From a virus: DNA of 33,789 nucleotides. The stretch spans positions 1 through 33,789 of the IMG/VR virus record IMGVR_UViG_3300031688_000066; one strand, given 5' to 3'. Positions 12,441 through 20,046 of the stretch are shown here, one piece after another. Each line of letters starts with the position of its first letter. Position 1 is the stretch's first letter. Made by a program: the position numbers and the translations under genes. The notes under the pieces were generated by a model. It did no database searches. It was given only the letters and a program-made list of their open reading frames with translations, and had not been told where the DNA came from.

Positions 12441-13629
12441 AATACTCTTAAACCATTCACGTTTTAAAACGGTGGTTGCTGGGCGCAGGTTCGGCAAGAC
12501 TTTCCTATCCGTTAATATGATTTTAAAAGAAGCCGTTACAGGGGTAAACAAGAACTGTTGGTATGTTGCTCCTACTTACGGCTCTGCCAAAGAGATTGCT
12601 TGGGATATGCTAATACACACTATCCCGCCTGAATACGTTTCTAAGACCAATGAAAGCAGCCTAACGTTACGCCTTATCAATGGGTCTGTTATATCCTTAA
12701 AGGGCGCAGAGAAGCCGAATAACCTTAGAGGCAGAGCGTTAGACTTTTGCGTACTAGATGAATTTGCAGATATGAGGCCAGAGGCATGGTACGAGGTAAT
12801 TAGGCCAAGTTTAAGTGATCGTCAAGGCTCTGCCGTCTTTATTGGGACACCAAAAGGAAGGAATCACTTTTACGATTTGTGGGCTAAAGGAATTGATGGG
12901 GCTTATAATTGGTCTAGCTTTCAATACACGACAATACAAGGCGAGAACGTACCCGCAGAAGAAATAGATGCGGCTAAACAAGATTTAGACGAAAGGACAT
13001 TCAAGCAAGAGTATGAAGCGGCATTCGTAACCTATCAAGGGCTAATCTACTACGGGTTTAATAGAGAAGAGTCTGTATTGGCCTGTGACGATGATAATGG
13101 TACACTTCACATAGGGATGGATTTTAATTTAGATCCCATGTCAGCCGTTATCTGCATACGTAAAAGCGGGAAGCTGTATGCGGTAGACGAGATTGTCATG
13201 TATGGGTCTAACACTGACGAGATGGTTGCGGAAATAATAAGCCGCTATCCTCGACGCAGTATCATTATTTATCCAGACCCTGCATCAAGACAGCGTAAAA
13301 CAAGCGCAGGTGGTCGTACAGATTTGTCGATCTTACAAAACGCAGGATTTAGCGTTAAGGCGAAAAACTCACACGCATTGATCAGGGATAGAGTCAACGC
13401 AGTGAACAGTCGGTTGCTGTCTGGAGATGGTGAGCGGCATTTGTTTGTCAGCCCGAAATGCAAGCAAACTATTAAGAGTTTGGAACGACAAACGTACAAA
13501 GAGGGAACTAGCATTCCAAACAAAGATGATGGCTACGATCATATGAACGATGCGCTCGGCTATCTCGTGGAATATCTATTTCCTGTTCGCACTGAATACA
13601 CTACGCCACAACCACAAAGGTGGACTTGA
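12415..13629 (+). CDS. terL: Terminase large subunit
   Basis: A 404-residue packaging ATPase-nuclease starting with GTG. Walker A AGRRFGKT at 22-29, Walker B FCVLDEF at 111-117, coupling motif IGTPKG at 143-148. The C-terminal nuclease domain has MDFNLDP (Asp236), YPDPAS (Asp288) and DGYDHMNDALGY (Asp375, Asp379), the RNase-H-like metal site. The N-terminus starts with LTLPQSEIL, the usual adenine-binding Q motif region. Complete in length for the short siphovirus form. It pumps DNA into the prohead through the portal encoded next. Confidence 0.95.
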   Translation: MQLTLPQSEILLNHSRFKTVVAGRRFGKTFLSVNMILKEAVTGVNKNCWYVAPTYGSAKEIAWDMLIHTIPPEYVSKTNESSLTLRLINGSVISLKGAEKPNNLRGRALDFCVLDEFADMRPEAWYEVIRPSLSDRQGSAVFIGTPKGRNHFYDLWAKGIDGAYNWSSFQYTTIQGENVPAEEIDAAKQDLDERTFKQEYEAAFVTYQGLIYYGFNREESVLACDDDNGTLHIGMDFNLDPMSAVICIRKSGKLYAVDEIVMYGSNTDEMVAEIISRYPRRSIIIYPDPASRQRKTSAGGRTDLSILQNAGFSVKAKNSHALIRDRVNAVNSRLLSGDGERHLFVSPKCKQTIKSLERQTYKEGTSIPNKDDGYDHMNDALGYLVEYLFPVRTEYTTPQPQRWT

Positions 13630-15011
13630 TGAGATTGAACGCAGATACAACACACCCTGATTATGACAAATACGAAAGCCGATGGGAGTTTTATGTCAGA
13701 AGCTATCTGGGTGGGGCAGATTATTTTAATGGCGCATATCTAACGCGCTATATTTCAGAAACAAATGATGACTATGATCGAAGATTAGACCTTACGCCAG
13801 TGGATAACCACTGCAAAAACATAGTGCATATTTACTCTAGCTTCCTATGGCGTGTACCCCCGACTAGAGCGTATAACAGCGCGGCTAACAACGTTGCCCT
13901 TGAACCTTTTCTTGATGACTGTGACTTAGAAGGTCGTAGCTTTAATGCGTTTATGCGTGAGTGTCAGATATGGGCGAGCGTCTATGGTCATGTTTGGGTC
14001 ATGCTTGATAAGCCTAAATCTACAGCAGGAACAAAGGCAGAAGAGTTGGCGCAGGATATTCGACCTTATGTCACCATGTTCACCCCTGAGAATGTTCTGG
14101 ATTGGAATTGGGTTAGAACCCCTAGCGGGCGTTTTGAGCTTGATTACTTAAAGGTTAGGGAAAGCGTTATACGTGTTGACGAAACGACTACAGAGACGTA
14201 TTACAGGGTCTGGTACAAAGACAGAGTTGAGCTATGGCATTCGGTTAATGATTTAGACAAGCAAGTCGAAGTTGATGATAACGTGCTTGGTCGTATCCCT
14301 GCTGTATTTTTACCTGCTAATCGCAGTATAACAAGAGGCATTGGGCTTAGTGACATATCTGATGCTTCCTATATGCAAAGGGCTATCTACCAAGAGTTAT
14401 CAGAGATAGAACAGCTTATACGGATATCCAACCATCCCACGTTGGTTAAGTCGTTCGGCACAGACGCTTCAGCAGGAGCGGGTGCAATCATTAACCTGCC
14501 TGATGATATGGATGCTCAGTTAAAGCCTTACCAGTTACAGCCTAGCGGACAGAACTTAGATGCTGTCCGCGCATCGATAAGCGATAAGATTTCAGCTATT
14601 AACCGCATGAGTCACATGGGTGCTGTTAGAGGCACAGAAGCGATGACTATGAGCGGTGTGGCTATGCAGACTGAGTTCCAGATGCTTAATGCTAAACTTG
14701 CTGAGAAGGCTGATTTGCTAGAATTGGCTGAAGAACAAATATGGTTGTTGTTCTGTGATTGGCAAGATGTCACCCCAGACGTAGAAATATATTACCCAGA
14801 CGCGTTCGACCTTAGGGATTACGACAAAGAACTTATGTTCCTTCAGCAGTTAAGGGCTACAGGTGTTAAATCTGTAACTCTGGCGCAAGAGATTGACAAG
14901 AAGATTGCCGACTTACTGCTTGATGATGAAGACCTAGCCAAAGCCCACGTTGAAATAACGTCTGGTACTCAGGTGTTAGGCCAGTTTAATGATCAGGTAA
15001 TTGAAGAATAA
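13629..15011 (+). CDS. Portal protein (DUF4055-type)
   Basis: 460 residues from ATG 13629, which overlaps the terminase TGA by one base and has AAAGGTGG five bases upstream; an in-frame GTG at 13620 is less likely. Features include FLWRVPPTRAYNS, then VYGHVWVMLDKP, FTPENVLDWNW and PLSH-type region replaced by GIGLSDISDASYMQRAIYQE, all placed as in the DUF4055 group of phage portals. The dodecameric ring at the capsid vertex is the expected role. Order terS-terL-portal-minor head protein is standard. Confidence 0.85.
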   Translation: MRLNADTTHPDYDKYESRWEFYVRSYLGGADYFNGAYLTRYISETNDDYDRRLDLTPVDNHCKNIVHIYSSFLWRVPPTRAYNSAANNVALEPFLDDCDLEGRSFNAFMRECQIWASVYGHVWVMLDKPKSTAGTKAEELAQDIRPYVTMFTPENVLDWNWVRTPSGRFELDYLKVRESVIRVDETTTETYYRVWYKDRVELWHSVNDLDKQVEVDDNVLGRIPAVFLPANRSITRGIGLSDISDASYMQRAIYQELSEIEQLIRISNHPTLVKSFGTDASAGAGAIINLPDDMDAQLKPYQLQPSGQNLDAVRASISDKISAINRMSHMGAVRGTEAMTMSGVAMQTEFQMLNAKLAEKADLLELAEEQIWLLFCDWQDVTPDVEIYYPDAFDLRDYDKELMFLQQLRATGVKSVTLAQEIDKKIADLLLDDEDLAKAHVEITSGTQVLGQFNDQVIEE

Positions 15012-15013
15012 TA

Positions 15014-15763
15014 ATGGCAGTTGATACTGACCAACTAAAGGATGTCATTGCTAGGGCTGAAGCACACCAAGCCAAGCTCGTTTTGGCGCTTGCAAAGCTA
15101 GAGAGAAGGATAGTTGATTACCTAGCCACGGCACCCCTTAAAGACGGCATCTTGTTTGATTTAGAATGGGCTATCCAAGCTAGATCGGAACTACGGAAAC
15201 TGATCGAAGAAGAGTACTTAACAACCATTGATGGCTTTGTACGCGAATACAAGGCCGTTGCAGGTGAGGTTGCGACAATGCTTGCTACCTATGGGGACTT
15301 TGCAAAGCTCGACCCTAATGTGGTTGCTCAATTGCAAAACCTTAGCTTTAGAGGCTTTGAGAACTTAGGTCAAGAGTATCTGGATATTATTGCCAAGCAG
15401 GTGTATGAGAGCACCCTAACTGGTCAGACATTCGCAGTTGGTGTTGCAAGCATACAGCAAGCCGTTAGCGGTGATATGGCTAGGTACGCAAGCCAACAAC
15501 TACACGATTCTCTTTTGCAGTTCGATAGGTCAATCAACACCCGAATAGCTCTGGATAGTGGTGCAACCAAGTTTACATACCGTGGCCCAGATGACAGCGC
15601 AACGAGAGAGTTCTGTGCTAGGCACGTAAACAAGACGTATACGATAGATGAGATCGAAGAGATATGGCAAGGCAGTTGGGGCGGTAAGATAGACTCCAAT
15701 GCTTTTGTTTCAGCGGGCGGCTACAATTGCCGTCATAGATGGCGACCAATAATAGAGGACTAG
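15014..15763 (+). CDS. Minor head protein (SPP1 gp7/Mu F-like)
   Basis: A 249-residue protein. N-terminal 150 residues are helical (KLVLALAKLERRIVDYLATA onward), and the C-terminal 80 carry the head-morphogenesis signature: FTYRGPDDSATREFCARHVN, then a cysteine/arginine end GGYNCRHRWRPI. This is the Phage_Mu_F/SPP1 gp7 domain (PF04233), usually a few copies inside the head, bound to portal. It begins two bases after the portal stop. Confidence 0.85.
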   Translation: MAVDTDQLKDVIARAEAHQAKLVLALAKLERRIVDYLATAPLKDGILFDLEWAIQARSELRKLIEEEYLTTIDGFVREYKAVAGEVATMLATYGDFAKLDPNVVAQLQNLSFRGFENLGQEYLDIIAKQVYESTLTGQTFAVGVASIQQAVSGDMARYASQQLHDSLLQFDRSINTRIALDSGATKFTYRGPDDSATREFCARHVNKTYTIDEIEEIWQGSWGGKIDSNAFVSAGGYNCRHRWRPIIED

Positions 15764-15766
15764 ATC

Positions 15767-15835
15767 ATGCCAAAAGGCAAAGGAACATACGGTAGTAAAG
15801 TAGGCCGACCCAAGAAGAAAAAACCAAAGAAGTAG
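15767..15835 (+). CDS. 22-aa basic MPKGKGTYG peptide
   Basis: ATG at 15767 with AGAGGA eight bases upstream; encodes MPKGKGTYGSKVGRPKKKKP plus KK, then TAG. I recognise very similar short basic peptides (MP-x-KGTYG-x-x-x-GRPKK) encoded beside head genes in many phages; their function is unknown, possibly a DNA-binding or capsid peptide. It ends immediately before a hairpin. Confidence 0.65.
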   Translation: MPKGKGTYGSKVGRPKKKKPKK

Positions 15836-15848
15836 CCCCCGAAGGGGC
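15835..15848. terminator. GC hairpin between convergent genes, likely bidirectional terminator
   Basis: GCCCC-CGAA-GGGGC on the plus strand, which reads GCCCC-UUCG-GGGGC on the minus strand, a very stable UUCG tetraloop. It lies just after the 22-aa gene (plus) and ten bases after the stop of the minus gene at 15858. Neither side has an immediate long U run; a T6 follows further on in the minus direction. Confidence 0.6.
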
Positions 15849-15857
15849 GGTTGGTTA

Positions 15858-16136
15858 TTAATCGTTACAGCCGTACAATGGGTGGTCAGTAGGTAGCCAA
15901 AGGGTATATATTAAGTGTCCACCGTCAACCTCTTCCTCGTAAAATCTGCATTCATCATTAGTCAATAAACTACCTATAGTTCCCTCTGCACTTTTAACGT
16001 CCCATCCATTATTTGCAAGCATCGTTATCATTTCTGCCATAGAAAAGTAATCGTGATCTCCAAAGTCTGAGTGAGCTTCTATGGAGCTATTGAATACTGA
16101 TAAAGCCGCTAATTGATTATTAGTTAAGTTAGACAT
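15858..16136 (-). CDS. Minus-strand moron-like gene, winged-helix-like
   Basis: A 92-residue protein encoded opposite to all surrounding head genes. FSMAEMITMLANNGWDVKS then AEGTIGSLLTNDECRFYEEE and HLIYTLWLP look like a winged helix: helix, recognition helix and beta wing. It has its own early-type promoter (16170-16198) and leader with AAAGG, and a hairpin after its stop, so it is a self-contained unit of the kind called a moron. Function unknown; a regulator acting on late genes, or host-directed, are possibilities. Confidence 0.7.
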   Translation of the reverse strand: MSNLTNNQLAALSVFNSSIEAHSDFGDHDYFSMAEMITMLANNGWDVKSAEGTIGSLLTNDECRFYEEEVDGGHLIYTLWLPTDHPLYGCND

Positions 16137-16169
16137 AATTTATTACCTTTATTTATTGATTGAGATTAC

Positions 16170-16198
16170 ATCTTACACCCTATAAACATAAATGTAAA
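16170..16198 (-). promoter_or_regulatory. Phage promoter, member 4 of the conserved family
   Basis: Minus strand TTTACA (16198-16193), 17 bp, TAAGAT (16175-16170), then GTAATCTCAATCAATAAA, AAAGG and the ATG at 16136. Same leader as the early promoters at 4647, 5534 and 9180, with TTTACAT upstream and ATGTAAT downstream of the spacer as half-sites. Confidence 0.8.
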
Positions 16199-16223
16199 CA
16201 CTTATGAGGTAAATAATTACGGT

Positions 16224-16252
16224 TTTTGTAAATTAATTTAATGTGCTACAAT
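16224..16252 (+). promoter_or_regulatory. Putative promoter of the capsid/tail operon
   Basis: TACAAT at 16247-16252 preceded directly by TGC, an extended -10, with a weak TTTTGT 17 bp upstream (16224-16229). The scaffold ATG is 35 bases further on. It lacks the early-family leader, so it may be a separate late class. It is back to back with the minus promoter at 16170-16198. Confidence 0.5.
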
Positions 16253-16286
16253 CCAGACTCACCAACACTCTTTAAGAGGCCGCGAC

Positions 16287-16940
16287 ATGAGCGAAGAAAA
16301 CATGGAATCTGAAATTGAAGCTAATGCAGTTGAGAATCAGGTAGCAAAGACATTTACACAAGATGAATTAGATCGAATCGTAGCTGACCGCATATCTAGA
16401 GAACAGCGCAAGTTTGACAAGAAACTGTCAGGCATTGACCTGAATGAAGCAAGAGATTTGTTGGCTGAAAAACAAGCCGCAGATATTGAGCGACAGAAAG
16501 AGCGCGGAGAGTTTGATTCAATTCTAAAACAGACTGTCGAAAAGAAAGACATGGAGATACAGAGTTATAAAAGCAAGTTACAACAGACGCTAGTAGACGG
16601 AGCGATTCTGGGTGCGGCTTCTAACAATAACGCTGTTAATCCAACTCAAGTATCACAGTTGCTGAAAGACCAGACCAGACTGTCGGAAGATGGAACGGTT
16701 GAAGTTCTGGACGCTAACAAAGTACCGCGCTACAATGACAGCGGTGAATTGTTATCCGTTAATGAAATGGTAGCTGAATTCTTGACAGTAAACCCACATA
16801 TGGTCAAAGCCTCACAAGGCGGTATTGGCTCGATGGGTAACACTGGTGGCTCTACACAGAAGCCTCAATCTGTGGCAGATATGGTTGCAAACTGGAATGA
16901 TGGTGGCAAAGAAGCATTTGCCGCATCTAAGAAAAAGTAA
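16287..16940 (+). CDS. Capsid scaffold protein
   Basis: A 217-residue, highly charged and helical protein: acidic start, FTQDELDRIVADRISREQRK, then long coiled-coil stretch to about residue 110, a GAASNNNAVNP turn and a Gly/Ser-rich end. This is the GP20/DUF4355-like scaffold pattern and it sits directly before the major capsid gene, as expected. It would be removed or excluded from mature capsids. AAGAGG ribosome site eight bases upstream. Confidence 0.8.
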   Translation: MSEENMESEIEANAVENQVAKTFTQDELDRIVADRISREQRKFDKKLSGIDLNEARDLLAEKQAADIERQKERGEFDSILKQTVEKKDMEIQSYKSKLQQTLVDGAILGAASNNNAVNPTQVSQLLKDQTRLSEDGTVEVLDANKVPRYNDSGELLSVNEMVAEFLTVNPHMVKASQGGIGSMGNTGGSTQKPQSVADMVANWNDGGKEAFAASKKK

Positions 16941-16979
16941 CCACTAACCACAAACTAATTTTAATTTAAGGTATTTATC

Positions 16980-17813
16980 ATGGCGGCAACAACTTCAACA
17001 ACTCTCGACGACCTGTTCGTCAATATCGTAGCTCAAGCACGTTTCACTGCTGAAGAGCAATCACTCATGCTTGGCCTAGTTACTATGTACAACATTCAGG
17101 CTCAAGCGGGCAAGACAATTCAGGTTCCTAAGTACCCTGCTATTTCAGCGGCTAACTTGACTGAAGGCACTGACATGTCTAGCACCACTGTTTCTACTTC
17201 TTCAGTTTCTGTAACTGTTGGCGAAGTAGGCGCACAGGTTCTATTAACTGACATGGCTACTTACGGTGACGGCAACCCTGCTGTTGAGTTAGGTACTGTT
17301 CTAGGTAACGCTATCGCTACCAAGATCGACACTGACTTAATCGCTTTGTTTGACGGCTTCTCTGGTTCTATCGGAGCCGCAGGTGCTGAGATCACTGTAG
17401 CTGACTTATTTAAAGCGGCCGCAACTCTACGCGCTAACAAGGTTACTGGCGTTATTAACGCTGTTGTACACCCTTTCCAAGCGTACCAGTTGAAAGCTAA
17501 CCTAACTAACACCTTCGCTAACCCGAACGGTGGCGATTCGCAGAACGAAGCGATGCGTACTGGTTATGTTGGAACTATTGCGGGCATCAATGTCTACGAG
17601 TCAGCTAACGTAGCTATTGACGGTTCTGGAGATGCTAAGGGCGCTGTATTCGCTCCTGAAGCTATTATGATCGCTATGAAGCGTGACTTTAACATTGCGC
17701 CACAACGTGATGAGTCTCTCCGAGCATTCGAGCTTAACGCCACTGCTGTATATGGTGTTGCAGAGCTTGATGATTCGTTCGGAATTGAGCTTCTTTCTGA
17801 CGCGGTACTGTAA
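16980..17813 (+). CDS. Major capsid protein (HK97-fold expected)
   Basis: A 277-residue protein: N-arm with TTSTTLDDLFVNIVAQARFT, then TIQVPKYPAISAANLTEGTD, a spine helix VELGTVLGNAIATKIDTDLI, the domain ITVADLFKAAATLRANKVTG and near the end the FNIAPQRDESLRAFELNATA stretch followed by the C-terminal strand. These are the hallmarks of small HK97-type coat proteins. No protease gene is near and no long N-terminal delta domain is present; a separate scaffold protein is used instead. Followed at once by a strong terminator, consistent with very high expression. Confidence 0.88.
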   Translation: MAATTSTTLDDLFVNIVAQARFTAEEQSLMLGLVTMYNIQAQAGKTIQVPKYPAISAANLTEGTDMSSTTVSTSSVSVTVGEVGAQVLLTDMATYGDGNPAVELGTVLGNAIATKIDTDLIALFDGFSGSIGAAGAEITVADLFKAAATLRANKVTGVINAVVHPFQAYQLKANLTNTFANPNGGDSQNEAMRTGYVGTIAGINVYESANVAIDGSGDAKGAVFAPEAIMIAMKRDFNIAPQRDESLRAFELNATAVYGVAELDDSFGIELLSDAVL

Positions 17814-17820
17814 GACTATA

Positions 17821-17848
17821 CCCACCTCTTTCGGGGGGTGGGTTTTTT
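17821..17848 (+). terminator. Terminator after the major capsid gene
   Basis: CCCACC (17821-17826) pairs with GGTGGG (17837-17842), extended by weaker inner pairs, and six T follow (17843-17848). No promoter is seen before the next gene at 17862, so it probably acts partially, reducing tail and connector gene transcription relative to capsid. Confidence 0.75.
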
Positions 17849-17861
17849 ACTGAGGTAAGTA

Positions 17862-18272
17862 ATGGCATATTCTAGCGATGCAGATTTATTAAAACTGATT
17901 CCCGATATTCTCGATCTAGGTATCGATTCTTTTTTATTGGAGCATTCAAAAGCAGAAACTGATATTCAGCGCGAGTTGCGTATTAAATGGTGGCCTAGAA
18001 AGAACATATCAGGCGAGATGGATAACACCAAGCTAACCGCTACCCAGTTCACGACTGTCAGTGCTTACTTAGTGCTGTGGCGTTATGCTTTACCCCAGTT
18101 GACTAACTGGACAGAGGGCGATAGGTTCGGCAATATGATCGAATTTTACAAGGCTCGTTATGGCGAAGAGCTTGAATCAGTGTTAGCTGATGGCGTTGAT
18201 TATGATGCTGATGGTGATGGGAACGTAAAAGAAGATGAGAAGCAACCTGTAGGACTGAGGTTAGACAGGTAA
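17862..18272 (+). CDS. Head-tail connector (gp6-like)
   Basis: A 136-residue helical protein directly after the capsid gene, in the usual connector position. YSSDADLLKLIPDILDLGID at the start, a middle TQFTTVSAYLVLWRYALPQL and a late KARYGEELESVL are typical of head completion/adaptor proteins. The C-terminal region is acidic (DYDADGDGNVKEDE). Overlaps the next gene by one base (TAATG). GAGGT ribosome site. Confidence 0.65.
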   Translation: MAYSSDADLLKLIPDILDLGIDSFLLEHSKAETDIQRELRIKWWPRKNISGEMDNTKLTATQFTTVSAYLVLWRYALPQLTNWTEGDRFGNMIEFYKARYGEELESVLADGVDYDADGDGNVKEDEKQPVGLRLDR

Positions 18273-18691
18273 TGGAAGTAGAGTTAGGCCACGATGCGAT
18301 AGATGTTTCCAAAAGAATTGGAAAGAAAGGCATAGAGCTTAAAGCAAGCGTCAAAAAGGCTTTGTTGAAGACTGCTTTGCAAGGCATCAACATCATTGAA
18401 GATAGGACTAAAAAAGGTAGAGGGCTTAAAGGCTTTTTCCCTAGATACAGCCCAAAGTATCTTGCCTTTCGTGCAAGCAAGGGTCGTGGAAAAAATGTGG
18501 ATTTGCAATTCACTGGCCTGATGTTAGGTAGTATTACTGCTGTGGCAACAAGTAACTATGCGGAGATTTACTTTTCGCGTGGTGAAGAAGCTAAGAAGGC
18601 GGCAATGGTAAGTAAGAAAAGACCGTTTTTTGGTTTCAGCAGACGAGAGAAAAAGCAATTAGGCGAGATATTCTTTAAGGCACTAAAATGA
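18272..18691 (+). CDS. Tail completion/neck protein (gp10-like)
   Basis: A 139-residue basic protein. Order (connector, this protein, tail terminator, major tail protein), length and the pattern of a long N-terminal helix, a central segment GFFPRYSPKYLAFRASKGRG and LQFTGLMLGSITAV near residues 78-91 fit HK97 gp10/head closure or virion morphogenesis proteins. It would join connector to tail. The tail motif FTGLMLGSI matches the 'L-x-x-TG-x-L-x-x-S' of that family. Overlaps its neighbours. Confidence 0.65.
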   Translation: MEVELGHDAIDVSKRIGKKGIELKASVKKALLKTALQGINIIEDRTKKGRGLKGFFPRYSPKYLAFRASKGRGKNVDLQFTGLMLGSITAVATSNYAEIYFSRGEEAKKAAMVSKKRPFFGFSRREKKQLGEIFFKALK

Positions 18692-19122
18692 GCGTAAGAG
18701 AAAGCATTGCAAACAACTTAGTCGATACACTACAAGCGGTGATAACGCCAGTAGACATAAAATATGTTACTCGCGAGCCGTTCGATTTTGCCAAGTTATC
18801 AAGCGCACAATTTCCTGCTATCCTTGTGCGTAGTGCAGGAGAGGATAGAGCAGACAGTAGCATAGGCGGGTCAATCACTCAGCGTATGGCTACAATAAAT
18901 TATGAGCTTATCTGCTATGTTAAAGGGTCGGTAATCGATTCGGCTAGGAACAACATAATAGAGGCTATAGAAGAGGGTCTTGATGTAGATCGTTTGCGTG
19001 GGGGTTTTGCCCTAGATACGCAGATGACTCAGATCGAGATCGATGAAGGTTCTATTGATCCCATTGGTGGGGTCATTATTACAGTACGCGTTTTGTATCA
19101 ATACACTCGCGGCACAACTTAA
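18688..19122 (+). CDS. Tail terminator protein
   Basis: A 144-residue protein with mixed strands: MSVRESIANNLVDTLQAV, FPAILVRSAGE, MATINYELICYVKG, and a C-terminal IIITVRVLYQYTRGT-like strand. The fold and position, just before the major tail protein, are those of gpU-like tail terminators that cap the tube at the head end. Recognition is by context and strand pattern. Starts in the stop of its neighbour (ATGA). Confidence 0.65.
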   Translation: MSVRESIANNLVDTLQAVITPVDIKYVTREPFDFAKLSSAQFPAILVRSAGEDRADSSIGGSITQRMATINYELICYVKGSVIDSARNNIIEAIEEGLDVDRLRGGFALDTQMTQIEIDEGSIDPIGGVIITVRVLYQYTRGTT

Positions 19123-19143
19123 CTTAAATTAGAGGTAAATATC

Positions 19144-19545
19144 ATGGCGACTAAAACAGGCGCATCTGGAGTGGTAAAAGTACAAGTCTCAGGCACGACT
19201 GTTGCCGTGGTAGGCGAAGTACGTTCTTTCACTTTTGACGGTTCAGCGGACACTATTGAAAACTCAGTGATGGGTGACGTTGCACGATCGTACAAAGAAG
19301 GCTTAAAAACTAACACCGTATCAATCGAGTGCTACTGGGATGAAGCGGATGCACAGCAACTAATCCTTGATGAGCGAGCTTCTGTTGATTTTGAAATCTA
19401 TCCCACTGGTACTGGCACTGGCGAAACTTTCTTTTCTGGTGGCGGCATTGTAACTTCACGTTCAATCAGTGGCGCATTTGATGGAATGGTCGAAGCCAGT
19501 TTCTCTATTCAGTGCAGTGGCGCTGTAACTGAAGCACAAGTATAA
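19144..19545 (+). CDS. Major tail (tube) protein
   Basis: A 133-residue, beta-rich protein. KTGASGVVKVQVSGTTVAVV, RSFTFDGSADTIENSVMGD, SIECYWDEADAQQLILDERA and a final SGAFDGMVEASFSIQCSGAV follow the tail-tube proteins of the lambda gpV/TP901-1 type. It is immediately before the gpG/gpGT chaperone genes and has an AGAGGT ribosome site. Polymerises into the tube through which DNA passes. Confidence 0.82.
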   Translation: MATKTGASGVVKVQVSGTTVAVVGEVRSFTFDGSADTIENSVMGDVARSYKEGLKTNTVSIECYWDEADAQQLILDERASVDFEIYPTGTGTGETFFSGGGIVTSRSISGAFDGMVEASFSIQCSGAVTEAQV

Positions 19546-19558
19546 AGGGGATTAAACC

Positions 19559-19906
19559 ATGGGATTAGCTAAAGAGTTACGAGGAAGGAGAAAGGTAGAA
19601 GCAAGAGAAGTTCTTGTTCCTGCATGGGGTGACGATTCTGGAGCGTTTAAGTTGTATTGTAGGCCAATAACCTGCTATGACCTAGACCAGTTGCAGAAGA
19701 AGCACCCTAACTTTTTAAACAACACTACAATCGGTGCTATGGTTGACTTGATTTGCATGAAGGCAGTAGATGAAAGCGGTGATAAACTGTTTACATCTGG
19801 CGAAGATCGTATTGATTTGATGGGTGAAGAGACCAATGTGATTTCTGAAATAGCAAATCAAATGTTTGCAGACATTGAAACAGCAGAGGCGCTTGAGGGA
19901 AACTAA
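19559..19906 (+). CDS. Tail assembly chaperone gpG-like (unshifted product)
   Basis: A 115-residue protein ending GDKLFTSGEDRIDLMGEE and EALEGN. Size, position between tube protein and tape measure, and the slippery sequence immediately before its stop make it the gpG-like chaperone that coats the tape measure during tail assembly. A fraction of ribosomes shift -1 to make the longer gpGT-like protein. Nearly the whole reading frame before the stop is shared. Confidence 0.82.
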   Translation: MGLAKELRGRRKVEAREVLVPAWGDDSGAFKLYCRPITCYDLDQLQKKHPNFLNNTTIGAMVDLICMKAVDESGDKLFTSGEDRIDLMGEETNVISEIANQMFADIETAEALEGN

Positions 19907-20046
19907 AAAGCGATCAGTCAAGGATGAACCTGCTTTCCTTGGCTGACCGCCTTCACATTACAATAGAAGAAGCAGAAGATATGCCGTTAAACCATTTTCA
20001 CGAATGGATGGCCTACTTTAGAATAAAGAGCGAATCTAATGGCTGA
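19559..20046 (+). CDS. Tail assembly chaperone gpGT-like, made by -1 frameshift
   Basis: From 19559 to the slippery GGGAAAC at 19897-19903, then -1 through CTA AAA AGC GAT to a TGA at 20044-20046; about 162 residues. The added part (LKSDQSRMNLLSLADRLHIT, then EEAEDMPLNHFHEWMAYFRIK) has the EW-x-AY ending typical of gpT domains. In lambda the GT fusion links chaperone to tape measure and tube protein. No credible separate start is needed for the second part, though an ATG at 19924 is in frame. It overlaps the tape measure start by eight bases. Confidence 0.85.
19897..19943 (+). other. -1 frameshift signal: slippery site and stem
   Basis: G GGA AAC in the zero frame at 19897-19903, directly followed by TAA. 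Both A-site and P-site tRNAs can re-pair as GGG AAA. A stem GTCAAGGA (19917-19924) with TCCTTGGC (19936-19943), one G-U pair and 11-base loop, begins 13 bases after the heptamer and could slow ribosomes. Lambda uses the related GGGAAAG at the same gene pair. Confidence 0.85.

Noticed and set aside
19924-20046. Separate 40-aa gene starting at the ATG in the gpT part
   Set aside because: No ribosome site spaced properly before it, while the slippery GGGAAAC and open -1 frame explain its expression as part of the gpGT fusion.
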